NCBI GenBank assembly: GCA_019925105.1
Contig: JAHGAU010000014.1
Span: forward strand, 1,116,001 to 1,180,000
DNA from: Niebla homalea
Lineage: Eukaryota; Ascomycota; Lecanoromycetes; Lecanorales; Ramalinaceae
Direction of reading: 5' to 3'
DNA length: 64,000 bases
Below are positions 25,101 to 38,196 of this stretch, one piece after another. A program made the translations under genes and the position numbers. The notes under the pieces are model-generated. The model was not told the DNA's origin. It searched no databases and worked only from the letters and a program-made list of their open reading frames with translations. The stretch's first letter is position 1; each line of letters begins with the position of its first letter.

Positions 25101-26560
25101 TTAAACCTTTTTAATAAAGCTTTTAATTATTAACGATAATTAGGGTTAAAGTAATATTTACTATACTTAAATAAATCCTTCTTCACTATTTATTTTAATA
25201 AAATTAATTTCCGCTTTTAAGACTTTTTTAATTAATTAAATTATTAATACTTAAAACTTTTTAAAACGGTAACTTAAAGTATAATAATCTTATTAATTTA
25301 ATACTTTAAGAAAGCCGTTATATCTGGTTAACGTTTACGTAACTTAATATCTTCTTATCCTTAAAAATAAGTTCTTACCTTAATAAAACCCCGTTTTCCC
25401 CTTTAAATTTCCGGTATATTTTATAAAATAGATTTATATTACGTTTATAACGTTTTTTTATATTGTCCCTTAATAAGTAAATTACGTAACGGGATCTATA
25501 GAATTAATTTAATAAAGTTTTTAAAGACCGCTTTTTTTATAATAATATATATTTAAATAACTTAATAATAATTATAGACGATATACGTTAAATAACGAAG
25601 TTATAGGCTTATATTTACGTAAGCTCGTACTTAAAGCGGTTTTATACCGTAATAACCTTTACCTTAATAATAATAACGTTTTTCTTTAAATTAAGTAAGC
25701 CGTTACTCTTTTAATACGGTAAACTTTATTATAAAAATATTATTAAATACCGCTTAAGTAGCTTAATTATCGGTAATACCGTAACCCGCGTATACCCCGT
25801 AAGTTTTCTCTTTATAACTAAATCCGAGATACTTAAAACTTATAATATTAATAATAATATATATAACTCTTATTATCGGTATAGAAAGTATATTAAGTTT
25901 ATAATATAATATATCGATAAGCCCTTTAATATCTTTTTATAAAGCCTTTATCTTAGGAAAAGGATAATTAATGGTTTTCTTTAAACTATAAAGTAATTTT
26001 AAAATTAATAATTTTTAGAATTAAATTTCAGCTCGTTATCTTATAATCCTCCCCGGCACTATAATTAATATATTTATCGCAATCCTTATTAATATAGTCT
26101 TTTACTTAAATATAAAGGAGGGCCATATTATTTATTTAATAATTTAAAATAAAAGCGCTATTATATAAATTAATTTAAACGATAATTTAACTACTTAAAG
26201 AAAAAGTTAATCGGGTTTCTATACGTACCTATAGGACTTAATAAAAATAAATAATATTTTTTAAAGAAGGGCATTTAAGTTAAATAGGGATTTTTGAATT
26301 TTATATAAGAATTATTAAATTTAGCGATACTTAATAAATAGATTTTAATAAGTATATTTTAAATAGCTTCTAAGGAAAATAGTTTATTTAATTAATATAA
26401 AGAACTATAAATTAAGGTCCTTAGCGATTTTATCCCTTTTCTTAATATTATAGATGTTAATCCTTCTTACCGTACTCTTTAAACGTAGTCTGTCTCCGTA
26501 AATATAGGCTTTTAAGTACGGAACGGATTAAGCCTAAAGACTGAATATTTGCCTGATTAT
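22200..26560 (+). pseudogene. Patatin-like phospholipase (PLP) cargo gene, RIP-degraded
   Basis: One forward frame (codons starting at positions that leave remainder 1 on division by 3) can be followed for over 4 kb. N-terminal region: a family-typical part with YLFINDFKDI, LLDAYLPGIYGKLLTSIKLYS and FINL-NSRLKSVKVHR. Patatin core: VRILSI + AAT AAA AAA GGT TCA CGC AAC at 24481-24501, which is DGGGSRG after undoing G->A; then FKFLSIL-GIFGKTYLIYNLFNLVF and AGT ATT AAC TTA AGT at 24586-24600, which is GTSSG, the nucleophile elbow with the catalytic serine. Further on come KIAVMVIIISDTLFIILPNYN and ITSGYNYFF-VISSSAR, matching the A.RATSAAP part. Patatins are serine lipid hydrolases; long forms are recurrent Starship cargo, role unproven. 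Here both catalytic motifs are destroyed and many codons are stops. Start and end approximate. Confidence 0.8.
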
Positions 26561-29500
26561 ATTATCCTTAATAATACCTTATTAAATTATTAAAAATAGC
26601 TTACGTAAATTTTTAAAATTTTATAAAATATTATAATATAACTCTTATAAAATTTTAATCTTTCTTTAAAATAAAGGAATAGGAAATAATTAATTGGGCT
26701 TTATTCGTCCGTAATATTATAGATAACTTAAAGAAATTTAAAATACCATAATAATAGTTTAAGTAAAAGTAAATCCTTAACCTATATATAAAGCGATTAA
26801 AATATATCCTATAGAAGAGTTTTATTGCTTATTTAATAGTTTATATTTTTTAAAAGACGTTTAAACTATAAAAAAAAACTTCCTTTTTAACGTACCTTCT
26901 TAAATTATATTATTTAATTAAATACCGTAAGAGTAATTATAATTAATATTAACTTTTTAAGCGATATAACGTTTTAAAAATTTATTAATAAACTTTAAAA
27001 AATATTATAGCCCTTTAAGGAATATATTTAATAATAAAGTAAATCCCTTAAATACCTTATAATATCTCCGCGAAAAAAATTCTTTAAGACGACGAGGAAA
27101 AGTAATAAATAATTACGTTTTTACGTAAAGGATAAAAAATTATTACGATAAGCTAAATTAATTAACTATTAATCTAATAGATATTTAAATTAATTAAATA
27201 TACCTTTATATACGGATAACTTTAGATTCCTATATTAAAATATTATTAAGAATCTTAAGAAGGATATTAAGAACTTATGATTTTTTATTAAAGCTTATAT
27301 TTAACTTAAAGATCGGTAATTATATACCGTTATAATAAGAAAGTTAATTAATAACGTATAACCTAATTTAGTCCTTTTTTCTCTTATTATTATTAAATCC
27401 TTTTTAAGGAGTTCAGATAACTTTTTAGTTTTCTTAGCTTTTAAGCTTATTTACTTTTTATAATAAAAACTGAAAAGTAATTTATTAATTAATCTTAATT
27501 ACTTATATAGCCAGAAATTAAAAGTAAATATAAAAAGATAACGGTTTTATAATAATGAAAAGTCTTATAAAGGCTTATTTTATTAATTTTACGATCTATT
27601 TAAGTACTTAAATAACTTTAAAAGTAATAATATAGTTTACTTTATTAATTTAAATAATACGTAGCTTTAACTTTTATAAGATTTTATTTAAGAAAATAAC
27701 TATTAATAAGTTATATCGGTCCGGATAAACGGGAGTTAATTTATATTATTACGTTATAATAAGTTTTTATAAGAATTATAATCCGTATAATAAAGATATA
27801 AAAAGAGCGTAATTCATTAAACCTTAAAATATTTAAGGTTAAATAAAGTCTATAAAGCGTTAATTAAATTAATAATTTACCCAAAAAGAAAAAAGCACTT
27901 TAATTATATCCTTTAATAGGCTTTAAGGCTTATATAAAGGTTAAGATAATAATATAAATATTAATATCGATTTATTATTACGATTAAGGGTAAGATTATT
28001 TAAAGGAATTCTATACCCTATTAATATAACCTGCTTTTAAGGATAATAACCTATCGCCCCATCTTACTATATAACGATAAATAATCTTATAAATATCGCC
28101 GTAACCGATATTAACGAGTATAAAAAAATATAAAGTTAAAAGTTTAATAATTTAAATAAGACGAAGTAGGATATTATATAATTATAAAATAATAAAGGAA
28201 AGTCGCTTTTATACCTTTTATTAATAATAAAAAAAAGTATTATTTTTACTTATAAAATATATTAATACCTTTCGTTAAGTAAAGTTAAACCTTTATCTTT
28301 TATAATTAACTATAAAATTTTTATAATTAACTATAAAAAATAAAGGCTATACGTAATTAATTATAAAGGTATATAAAGGAAGCTTCCGTAATAGCCCCGT
28401 ATATATAAGTAAATATATAAATATTAAAAGGCAATCTATTTAATATTAATTATGGGTTTCTTTATTAAAAACCCTTAATAAGGATTATTACGTTAATTTA
28501 CTGGTTAAAAGCGTTTTATAGTAAAAGTATATAGCTTAATATAAGAAGTATAGAATCTTTATACTTACTTTAAGATACTTTATAGCGCTTTATATTATTT
28601 AGAGTAATTATATAAACCTATAAAACTGTTTTTAAGGATTTTCAATAACGTATTAATTGGATTTTAATCAATAATTAAGAATAAATAGCTTAATAAGCTT
28701 TTCTTTTATTTAAATCTTTTTATTAATAAAATAGAAGGGTTATTTATGAATTTTAGTTATCTTTTTTAATAATATAAATGGGTTACGTTAATATAATAAC
28801 GGCTTTTAATCCTATTAATAAATATATAATAAGACCCTATTAAGAGTAATACTAACTTTAAAACGGAAGCTATATATTGTTTATTTAATCTTACGTTAAT
28901 TTACTTATTATATTTACGTTAAATAACGTTATATTATTAATCTCGTAATAGTTATTATAATACGGAGAATTATTACGATAAGCTAAATTTATTAACTATT
29001 AAACCTAAGCTTAAACTAACTTAAAAGTACGTAAAGGATAATCGGAGCTTTATATAGGCGTACGCTTAATCCGGTATAATTCGATAATAATATAATAAAG
29101 CCGTTTTTAAAGCTTAGGTCTTAATGCGTAAATAAGTGAAAAAAGGATTACTTATTATAAAGCGAATATTAAAGGTTGGATGAAAATAGGGAGTAACTTT
29201 AATATAATTATTTTTAATCTTTAATAAATTTATTTAATATAGCTTATAAATAAGTTATATATAGGATGAGGAACTTAATATAATTTTATATTTAACTTAT
29301 TAATATATACTACTTAATATAATATTCTCCTTTATTATTTCGTCTTTAACCTTTATTAATATATTAACTTATTTACTATATTACCGTATCGCGAAGTCCT
29401 TTTTTGCCTTAATTTTACGCCTCTTCATAAAGGCTTAAGGGCTTATAATTTTAAAAGATTAATATACTCTGGAACGGGACCGTTAGGGTATTAATCTTTA

Positions 29501-32099
29501 TAAGTCGTAATTATATAGAAGAATATTATCGCGGTTGGCTTAGTTTATATTATTAAAACATATAGCCTATTAATAATCTGAGACTGCTTTTTAACCAGCT
29601 ATATCCATATTTTACTTATAGTATTACGCTGTTCTTAAAGTACCTTATATTTTATATAAATATATAGTCTTTAACTAACGTATATATTAATATTAACCTC
29701 GGCAATTAAGTTAACGGTTAAAAGTAACGATCTATAATACTTTAATTATATATATTTTTTATCTTTTATAGTTTAATATAAAAGATAGGGGGGTTTTTAA
29801 TATCTTTTTTAATAACTTTAATCCTATTAAACCCTTATTTTATTATATAAAAGGAAGAGATTTTATTATAGTTTATTTTAATTAAATTAGAAGCTATTTA
29901 TTTATAGTTAATATTTATTTACGACGTATATAAAAGCTTAAATAAAACGTTTTATAAGTTAATTCTTTAATTCTTATAAATAATAATATTAAATACGGAA
30001 TTTTTATATCGTTTAATTTTTAACGAGCTTTTATATATTTTTTATATTTATTAATAAAAATAAAGCACTAAAAAATAAAGGTATATATAATGAATTTAAA
30101 AAGGGCGAACGCGTTTAAGAACGGTCTTAAAGCCGTTAATCTTTTAAAATAATAAAGGGATAATATTAATTTTATAATAAGATAAGCTTAATAATATATT
30201 GCTATTAAGAAAAATAATATTTAATAAAGTACTTTAAGATACGTTTACTATAAGTCTTTATAAACGTTAAAGCCATTTACTGCTTTAACTTACGTAGCCC
30301 TTATTATATAATATTATTCTAGTTAAATTAAAAGCGTTAACCGGGTAAATATATATTTATATTACTTTAAGCCATTATAGTTACTTTAAAAATATTTTAA
30401 ACGGAATAATAAAGCGTTTATAAGGCGTTATATTAAGAAGATCCTAACGTAATAAGTTTAATATATTATAATAAATCTTACTTTTAAGGCCGTAATATCC
30501 GTACGGGAGGCCTTTTCCCTATATTAAACCGTATTAACCTAATAATAAATCGAATATCTTTTAATTTCTTAGAACGGCGGAAAAAAAAAAATCGTTAACT
30601 TACCTTTAATCCGATACTTTAATTTATAGATTCTTTAATCTCTTTAATATATAAAGCGTTTTCAATATTGATTATAATCCGTTATTATTTAATCTATAAT
30701 ATTAGAATCTTATATTAAGCGAGTTACTCTTATATCCGTTTTTACTTATAAACTTTATATTTCTTATATATTTCGGATTCAAATTAATTATAAAATATAA
30801 AATAATAGTCTTAATATTTAACTTAATCCGTTAACGATTTACCCTCTTATATAATAAAGATAAGATAACGATATTCTTATAAATTATATCTCCGATAACG
30901 ATCGATTATTTTATCTTATAATTTAAGAAGTATATCTTATTGTAAATAATAATAACGTCGTATATCCTTTTAAAAATTATGAAATACTTATTAATTAGAT
31001 TCTTAAGTAGAAAGGATTATTTATTTAATTTTAGGCTTTAACTTTTAGTACGTAATTATTCCTTAATATTACTTAAGGACCTCTTATAAAAAGAACGTAA
31101 AAGAGGGCGGATAATAAAGTTAACCGTTATCTTTTAATAGACTTTATAAGCCCGCTCTTTATAATACTGAGCCTCTTTTATAAATAACGATAAATCCGAA
31201 GAAGGCGTTAACGCGGGAATATATTTAAATAGGTCTTTAAGATAATATATTAATAAACGGGGTTTTAAGATATTAAGAAAAGCTTTATTAAAGTGCTAAA
31301 TATAGGGTTTACGTATTTAAAGTATATATCTTTTATTATTCTTTTTTATATATTATTAAATTAAATATATAAACTTAAAGTCTAAAAATAATTAATAAGC
31401 TTTATATTATATCTTAATATAAAAGTTTTTCTATTCTGATTCCGAATATATTGATTATTTTAAGAACGTAATAACGCTATTTTAAAAAAGGACGTTAATA
31501 TAATAAGTTTATATATAAGTTCCTTTATAAACGTAAGCTATAAACCTAAAATTACCGTACTCTTTGACGGTCTAACGTACGATTATTAAATTATTATTTA
31601 AAGTAAGTATATTAAATTATAAATCGTATATAAAACGGGAATTATATATTAGCGGTAAAGCGGTATAAATATAAATTAAGGTTAAAGACTTAAACTAATA
31701 AAAGACAGAAAGAACGATGTAATGGCTTAATAATAACCCCTATATTAAATAGTAATTAAATTAATTATAAAATAATTAAGATTATTATTAATATATTTTA
31801 ACGTTAACGATAATAAGGAGCTAATCCGTTAAACTTATTATAAGTCGTATATATAGACTATTATAAAGGCTACCTTAAATATTTCTTACGTAGTTATCCG
31901 AATACTAAGTTATATAGAATAAATGCTATATATTTAATACGATTTAAAGATAATAAAAACGTTAATGAATAAGATATTTATATAGTAAGTATTAAAACTT
32001 AAAGTCGTAACGTTGCCCGTTTCTATTTATCCTTACGTAATATATTTTTTATCTCCTTTTATTCCGTAAGTATAAATGATTTTAAGGTCTTTACTATTA
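26561..32099. other. About 5.5 kb of RIP-degraded sequence, unresolved
   Basis: I could not assign a gene. Suggestive pieces: 29450-29640 keeps more CpA/TpG than its surroundings, and a forward frame around 31095-31310 reads RKRGRIIKLTVIF then NNDKSEEGVNAGIYLNRSLR and KRGFKILRKALLK. This space is large enough for two or three cargo genes. Confidence 0.35.
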
Positions 32100-33663
32100 T
32101 AACCCCTTAAGATAAATTAAATCTTATAAGGAGAACTATAAACTTAAAGGAAAACGCTATTTTTTATTATAATTTTATTAAAAATACTATTACGGAAAAG
32201 CTTATTATTAATAATAAGGAATTTACGTTAATTTTATTATGCTTTTTTAAAAGCCATTTTTACTTAAGTAATAATATTATTTTGTCCTTAAAGACGATCT
32301 TAAAGAATCTTTATAAAGGGTAATAATTTAATATTAACCTAAAATCTTACGATATTCTTTTAAAATATCGGGGAACTCCGGATATTAATAACTATTATTT
32401 TACTATTATAATTATAAAAGATTACCGTTTAAAGCTTATTAATATATTAAAATTTAAAAGCTTTATTAACTATAATAATTAATTAAAAATAAACGGCGGA
32501 CGGATATAAAGTAAATACTATTTAATTAATTTAACGTAAGAAAAAACTGGCGTAAGATTATTATTTATTTTTTTAATAAATTTATTTTTAAGATTGACTT
32601 TCTTAATTATAAGAAGGATTATCCTGAATATTAAGTGAATCTATATACTTTTATTAAATAACGGACGCAGTAATAATGCCTTAAATTATTATACTTAATA
32701 TAGCCAGTTTCTTATTTACGGTAGCTTTTAATTAACCTCGGACTCTTAAGGATAAACTTATATATTTTAATAATAAACTAATTAAACGTAGCAGCTACGT
32801 ATTAGTCTATTATTTCGTATTTGCTTAAATGTTTTAAGTATATATTATTAAGAAGTTTATCCGGTTTTTTAAATACCCCGAAAACGTATAACTTTATAAA
32901 ATTTAAAATAAGATTATAATAATAAGAGATAATCCTTATATAAGCTTACGTATATTTTACGGTAAACGTAAATTTAATATTTATAAAGCTTAATATTATA
33001 CTTATAATTAATTTCCGAAAAACGCTTAAGCTGCTTTTTATTATATCCTTATATTTACGTAATAATTTATCGGACGTAAAAGTAAATAAATTATAATATA
33101 TTAATACTTTTTACTAAATACTTTTTAGCCTTCGATATTTTTATAAACGTAATATTATATATTAAGATTTAAAGCTAGAAAACGTTCTTATTATAAAGCC
33201 GTTTAAGATTATTATTATAGACTTTAACCTTTTAAAATTAATATTAAACGGGGGTTTCTTATAGTTTAAGTTAAAAACTTACTTTTACGCTGTATTTAAA
33301 ATTTATCGTAAATGCGGGTACGGCTCTATAATAAACTTATAGTTTATTAATATTATAATTATAAAACTCTTATATTATCTCTTAAATCGGATCGAAGTTA
33401 CCAAGCCAGGAAGTTATAAATAGGTGTAAAAATAGGTAAATATACTTATTTATATGGCCGAGGATATTAATAAAAATAACGACCGAATTACCAGTATTCT
33501 TATTAAAATTATTAAATATCGACTTAAAAGAAGGTTAACGGTAAACGAGTACCTAAAAAAAGGATATAAAAACGGTATATTTAAGAAAAACGTTAATAAA
33601 AATATTAAGGACGTAAATACTTTAAGGGATAACGATTATATTAATAGAGCGTCGACGCCTTAA
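32100..33663 (+). pseudogene. FHA-domain serine/threonine protein kinase, RIP-degraded
   Basis: N-terminal part (about 32110-32330): INLKENAIFYYNFIKNTITE and IINNKEFTLILLCFFKS. An FHA-like phosphopeptide-binding domain follows (about 32342-32490): KSYDILLKYRGTPDINNYYF then DYRLKLINI-KFKSFINYNN, fitting CDI.L...GTP.IS..HF.ITFD. Kinase domain in the frame of 33454: LRYFYKRNIIY-DLKLENVLI at 33133-33190 is HRDLKPEN after reversal; IIIIDFNLLKL with GAC TTT AAC at 33223 is DFG; IYRKCGYGSIINL-F at about 33301 is the Y..K.GYGPPVDLWS helix-F region. The C-terminal tail RLKRRLTVNEYLKKGYKNGIF is the usual end of fungal kinases of this CHK2/CaMK-like group, and the frame closes at 33661-33663. Catalytic H and G are lost and internal stops abound. 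Confidence 0.8.
33454..33663 (+). pseudogene. Open C-terminal piece of the FHA kinase gene
   Basis: A 69-codon open run from an internal ATG (MAEDINKNNDRITSILIKII). In frame with the kinase domain upstream, so this is not a separate small gene but the kinase C-lobe end and tail. It escaped RIP-made stops because it has few CAA, CAG or TGG codons. Confidence 0.75.
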
Positions 33664-34927
33664 TGCTTAAGATTAACGAAAGCTTTATTTATTATTACCG
33701 TTATAAATAAGGATATTTAAGATTACGTTAATAACCGTTAATCAGATTTAATAAAGTTATAATTACCTTATAACCGATTAATAACTCCTATTTATAATTT
33801 ATTAAGGACCCCCTCGCGTTAAACGACGAGACATTAAGGTATTAATAAGAACCATCGTAAGACATATAGGGGAGGAATTTTAAATCTTAATGTAAAAAAA
33901 ACAATTAGCAGAAGTTAAGAAAAAGGTTATTAAGCTATTACTTTTATTACTTTAAAAACGTCTTAATATATACGTTCCGATTTGAAACGAAGGACTTATT
34001 AAAGTTAAGTATATTAGTAAATATAACGTTTTATTGTTTATCGAGTAGCTTTTAAACCGTAATAGTATTAATAATATTATAATTAATATATCCGCTTAAA
34101 GCCGGGTATCTTTTATGACTTTTTATATTACGTAATTTCTCTCTTACGTTTTAAAGTATTAAATATATTTTATATTAAAAAAAAATTTTATTTTATATAA
34201 TAGATTTAACCTTTTAAATAATAATAAGCCTTTAACGTTACGATTTAATCTTTATTATTAAGCGTTAAATTATAGGTTACTATGTTATCGGACCTTATTA
34301 TTATTAAGGCATATAATAATATTTATATTACGTTACTTATAATTAATGATATAAAAGTTAAATACAATAGCCTTAACCTTAATATAATTACTTTATATAA
34401 AGCCTTTTAGTTATAAGAAAAGTACATTAAGATTATCGATTACGTAAAGTATTAATATATTTATATAATAATAACTTGAATTTTACTCCTTATTAAACTT
34501 ATATAATAATAAAATCCTCGGAAAATAATAGGATATAGTCTTATAGTCTTACTGTTAAGGGCTATTTTAGATTACTTATTAATACCCTATATATTAATCT
34601 TAATTAATATAGATCGTTTACCGTAAATAGTAACGACTTAAAGTAATTATATTATTACCATAAATTAAGGTACGGCGGCCGTTTAAGATATTACTTAAGA
34701 TATTAAGCTGGCGGCGGTAAACGTAAAAGGGGGGTTTTTCTTAATATTATAGGGATAAAATATTACTCGTACGGTCGGGCGGGATAGAATAAAGTTAATC
34801 TTTAATAAATTTTATTTTATTACTACGCCCTTATAGTATTAAATCCTTTTATACCTTATATTTATTCCAGCTTTTAAGTCTTAAATTATTATTTTATAGC
34901 TTTCTATTTTCATTAATATTTATTACC
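33664..34927. other. RIP-degraded stretch downstream of the kinase
   Basis: No gene recognised. A CpA-keeping part lies at 33790-33930. A GC-richer part at 34668-34790 carries GGCGGCGG and a G-run but no clear promoter. Confidence 0.3.
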
Positions 34928-35143
34928 TTTAAAGTAATCTATATATTAATATTAACTTCAGTAAAAACGGGTATATAACCATTTAAAGTAATCTATATAT
35001 TAATATTAAATTTAACGAAAACGGATATATAACCTTCTTAAGTAATTTATATATTAATATTAAAGTTAATAAAAAAAAGTATATAATCCTTAAAAATAAT
35101 TTCTATATTATTATTAAGTTTATCGAAGAAGGGTATATAATCC
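34928..35143 (+). repeat. Minisatellite, four 54-bp units
   Basis: Units 34928-34981, 34982-35035, 35036-35089 and 35090-35143. Each starts near TTTAAAGTAATCTATATATT and ends near GGTATATAACC. The first two are nearly identical; the fourth is most diverged. 54 bp is 18 codons, and each unit reads like FKVIYILILTSVKTGI-P, so it may be an 18-residue protein repeat in a lost gene. Confidence 0.8.
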
Positions 35144-37968
35144 TTTTACTGGAAAGTTATATTTATAAAGGTACCTTTGGAAATTCCATCTATAAGGTAT
35201 TATAACGATAGTTAATATAATGCCGAAAAACTACGCTTATACTTATTAAGAGTACCCTTATATTACGTATAAAGTGCTAAAAGGTATTAAAGTAACTATA
35301 AATGAATAAGGGAGAAGGCTTATTTATTATTACTTATATCTTTTGCCCTTTAAACTCTTAATACTTTAAGAGATTAAGGTATATAAGTATTATAAACCTT
35401 TTTTAATAAGTTAAAGTTAAGTATATATAATCTTATTACCGGTATTATAAAGCTTAAGCCTTTTATTCGGTCAAAGGTAGGGCTTTATCCTAGATTTCGG
35501 ATTTTAGTAAATATTTTAATTATAAAGTTAACTAATTAAGGCTTTAAATATCGACTTAATAAAGGTTCCTATGCGCCGTTACGCTATACTATTATAATAT
35601 GAGAAGTTCTTTATTATAATAGCGGTAAATACGTATTATTATATTATTTTTAATACTTTTTAAATTAAGACGTTTTCCCTCTTATAAGTTATATTATTTA
35701 CTTAAGCTTATTTATTATTCATTTTAACGTTATAAAATCTTTATAATTTACTTTATAAAAAAGCGTAAATTCTAAAGTTAAAATCGCGGAGATTATATTT
35801 AAATTAAGTAACCGTTTAAAGATGAATAATTTAATTCTATCTTTAATTATAGATTTAATATATCGTTCCCGTTTAACTATAAATTAAGCCTTCTTTAAAT
35901 TAAAATATTATTAAAGATATTTATTTTATTACTTTAATATTATTATTAAATCTTAATATAGCTCGTTAAGTCTGGAAAATCCGCGGGTATCGATTTCTTA
36001 TTAAAGGTATTTAGACGTTAAAGACCGTTAACTTAAAACCTTTTATAATTTAATATCTTAAGATAATAGTTTTACCTTATAATTGAAATTAATAATATTA
36101 TTTTAATAATTTAATTTAACTATAAACTTAACGATATAATATTAATCTCGCTTAAAAGTATATATCAGCTTCTTTATAATAGATATTTTCTATATATCTT
36201 AAATATTTAAACGTAATAAAGATAATAAATATAAAGATTCTATAGCTGATTAAATGACTATTTAAACCCTTTTAAGGACCGATAGAGGCCCGGCTTAATA
36301 AGACTTAAATCGATCTTAAGAAGCCCGGCGAAGGAGTTTTAAAGTATTAAGGATTTATTTATCTTTATTATAAAATATATTGGATATAACGTTAACGGGG
36401 TTATAAGCTATTAAAACCCTAGTCTTTTATAATTAACTATAAGAATTCAGGGTATTTAAATAATAAGATCCTTATTACTTAATTTTAAGCTAATCGTAGC
36501 CACTATTACGGCCGGCCGGTCGCGGAAAGAATAATATAAGGTATTATCGACTTTTTACCCTTAATTAGAATCTTAAGATTATTAAATAAAGCGCTCTTTA
36601 CCTTTTTTATATATATATTTATAGTTTAAGTATTTATAATAACCTTTAATTTTACGTTTAGGACTTTACGTAATAAATTCTAATTTTATTTAAGCCGTTA
36701 ATAACTTCGTAAATATTCTTATTCCTATTTTAAATATTAATACCGATTTATATATTTTAATTATTATTGCGACTTCTTACTATTAATATAATCTAATAAG
36801 TTCTTTTAAAAATAAAGATTCTAGCGTAAAAGGCTAAATCTTTAATTATCGCTTATTATACCGGAGTTTAACTTAGTCCGAATTAAATATTCTAATTATT
36901 ATTTATAAGGTTATAATAAGCTTATTAAATTACTTAATAAATAATTCTTAATCGTCTATAAATCGTTAAAAACTCTATTAAAGAAATAAATATAAATAAG
37001 TTAAGGTATATTATAACGAGTAACGTAAATAATAGTATAATAAATAATAATAAGAGTAATATAATAAACGATAAATAAAATAGTATATTTAGTAACGTAA
37101 AGGATAATATACTTATTAAAGATGAAGTTAATAGATCAGAAAAAATAAGCTATTTAATCTATATTTTAAGAAACGGGTTTTAAGAAAAGAATAAAGCCGT
37201 TATATTTATTATTATCGGTATTAATATTATAAATGGTAAGTTAAATAAATCGTAAAATATATAATAATAAAGATTTATTATAATAAAGCATTTTTATCCT
37301 TTATAAGGTTATTATCGGCTTTACGTATTAATAATAAGGATAAAGTATTAAAATTATAATATTTATTAATAATTTATAGTATTAAATTTATACGTTTTCT
37401 TTCTGGCCGTTATCGTTACTTTTTAATACCGTATTAAGGTTAAAGGGTTATAAATAATAAATATGATTTATATTATACCCAGAGTTAATTAATAAGTTAT
37501 ATATTATATTATGCTTATTATTTCCGATATTAAAGGTAATTATTATTTATACTCCTTTAATCGATAAATATAAAATTATTTATTCCTTCGTATAATTAAT
37601 ACTATATTTACGTTATATAGTTACGTAAGTTTATCCGCTTTTTTTTATAAAGTTTAATTTCTATTTTATAAATTGTTAAGTTTTAACTTTTACTTAATAC
37701 GATATATTAAGTTTAACGATTATAAACTAAAATAATAAATTATAAGGTAAAATCCTTAAAATAAAGCATTTTTTATCTCGGACGGTTTTTAATAATAAAT
37801 TATAGTTTTAAGCGGTAATAATTTATAACTTTAGTTAACGGCTTAACGTTAAAAGTAACGGCCGATTATTTTTTACTTAAAATGCTATTAATTTACTTAA
37901 TATAAAAACTTTAAACTTAAAGTTATATAATTAAAAAGATATATCTTTTAATTCTTACTTTTATTACG
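35144..37968. other. RIP-degraded sequence, unresolved
   Basis: No gene recognised. 36480-36530 has a GC-rich patch, GGCCGGCCGGTCGCGG, out of character with its surroundings. The rest is ordinary element body. Confidence 0.3.
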
Positions 37969-38196
37969 TTGTTTTTTGCCTCCGAATCTTATAGTATTAA
38001 TATAAAGGTTATTTACGTAATATCCTTAAGTAATGCCGCTATAATATTAAGTAACATTATAATATTAAATAGCGTTATAACATTAAATAATACTATAATA
38101 TCGGGCAGCGTTATAATATCGGGTAACGCTATAATATCGGGCAGCGCTATAATATCAGGCAATACCGTAATGAATTCAGTACCAGAAATACTATAA
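37969..38196 (+). pseudogene. Open reading frame made by an 18-bp minisatellite
   Basis: A 75-codon open run starting MFFASESYSINIKVIYVISL, then a six-residue repeat: SNIIIL, NSVITL, NNTIIS, GSVIIS, GNAIIS, GSAIIS, GNTVMN. If ever expressed it would give a hexapeptide-repeat (beta-helix-like) or low-complexity segment. More likely one exon or a repeat region of a lost cargo gene than a complete small gene. Confidence 0.4.
38041..38166 (+). repeat. Minisatellite, seven 18-bp units
   Basis: Seven back-to-back 18-mers from ATAATATTAAGTAACATT to ATAATATCAGGCAATACC. Units 4-6 (38095-38148) keep CGGGCAGCG and are almost identical; units 1-3 have TTAAGTAAC/TTAAATAGC. The difference is largely what RIP would make from CAGG/CGGG-type units. 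Confidence 0.85.

Noticed and set aside
33454..33663. Separate small gene with its own ATG
   Set aside because: In phase with the kinase domain upstream and matching the C-terminal tail of that kinase group.
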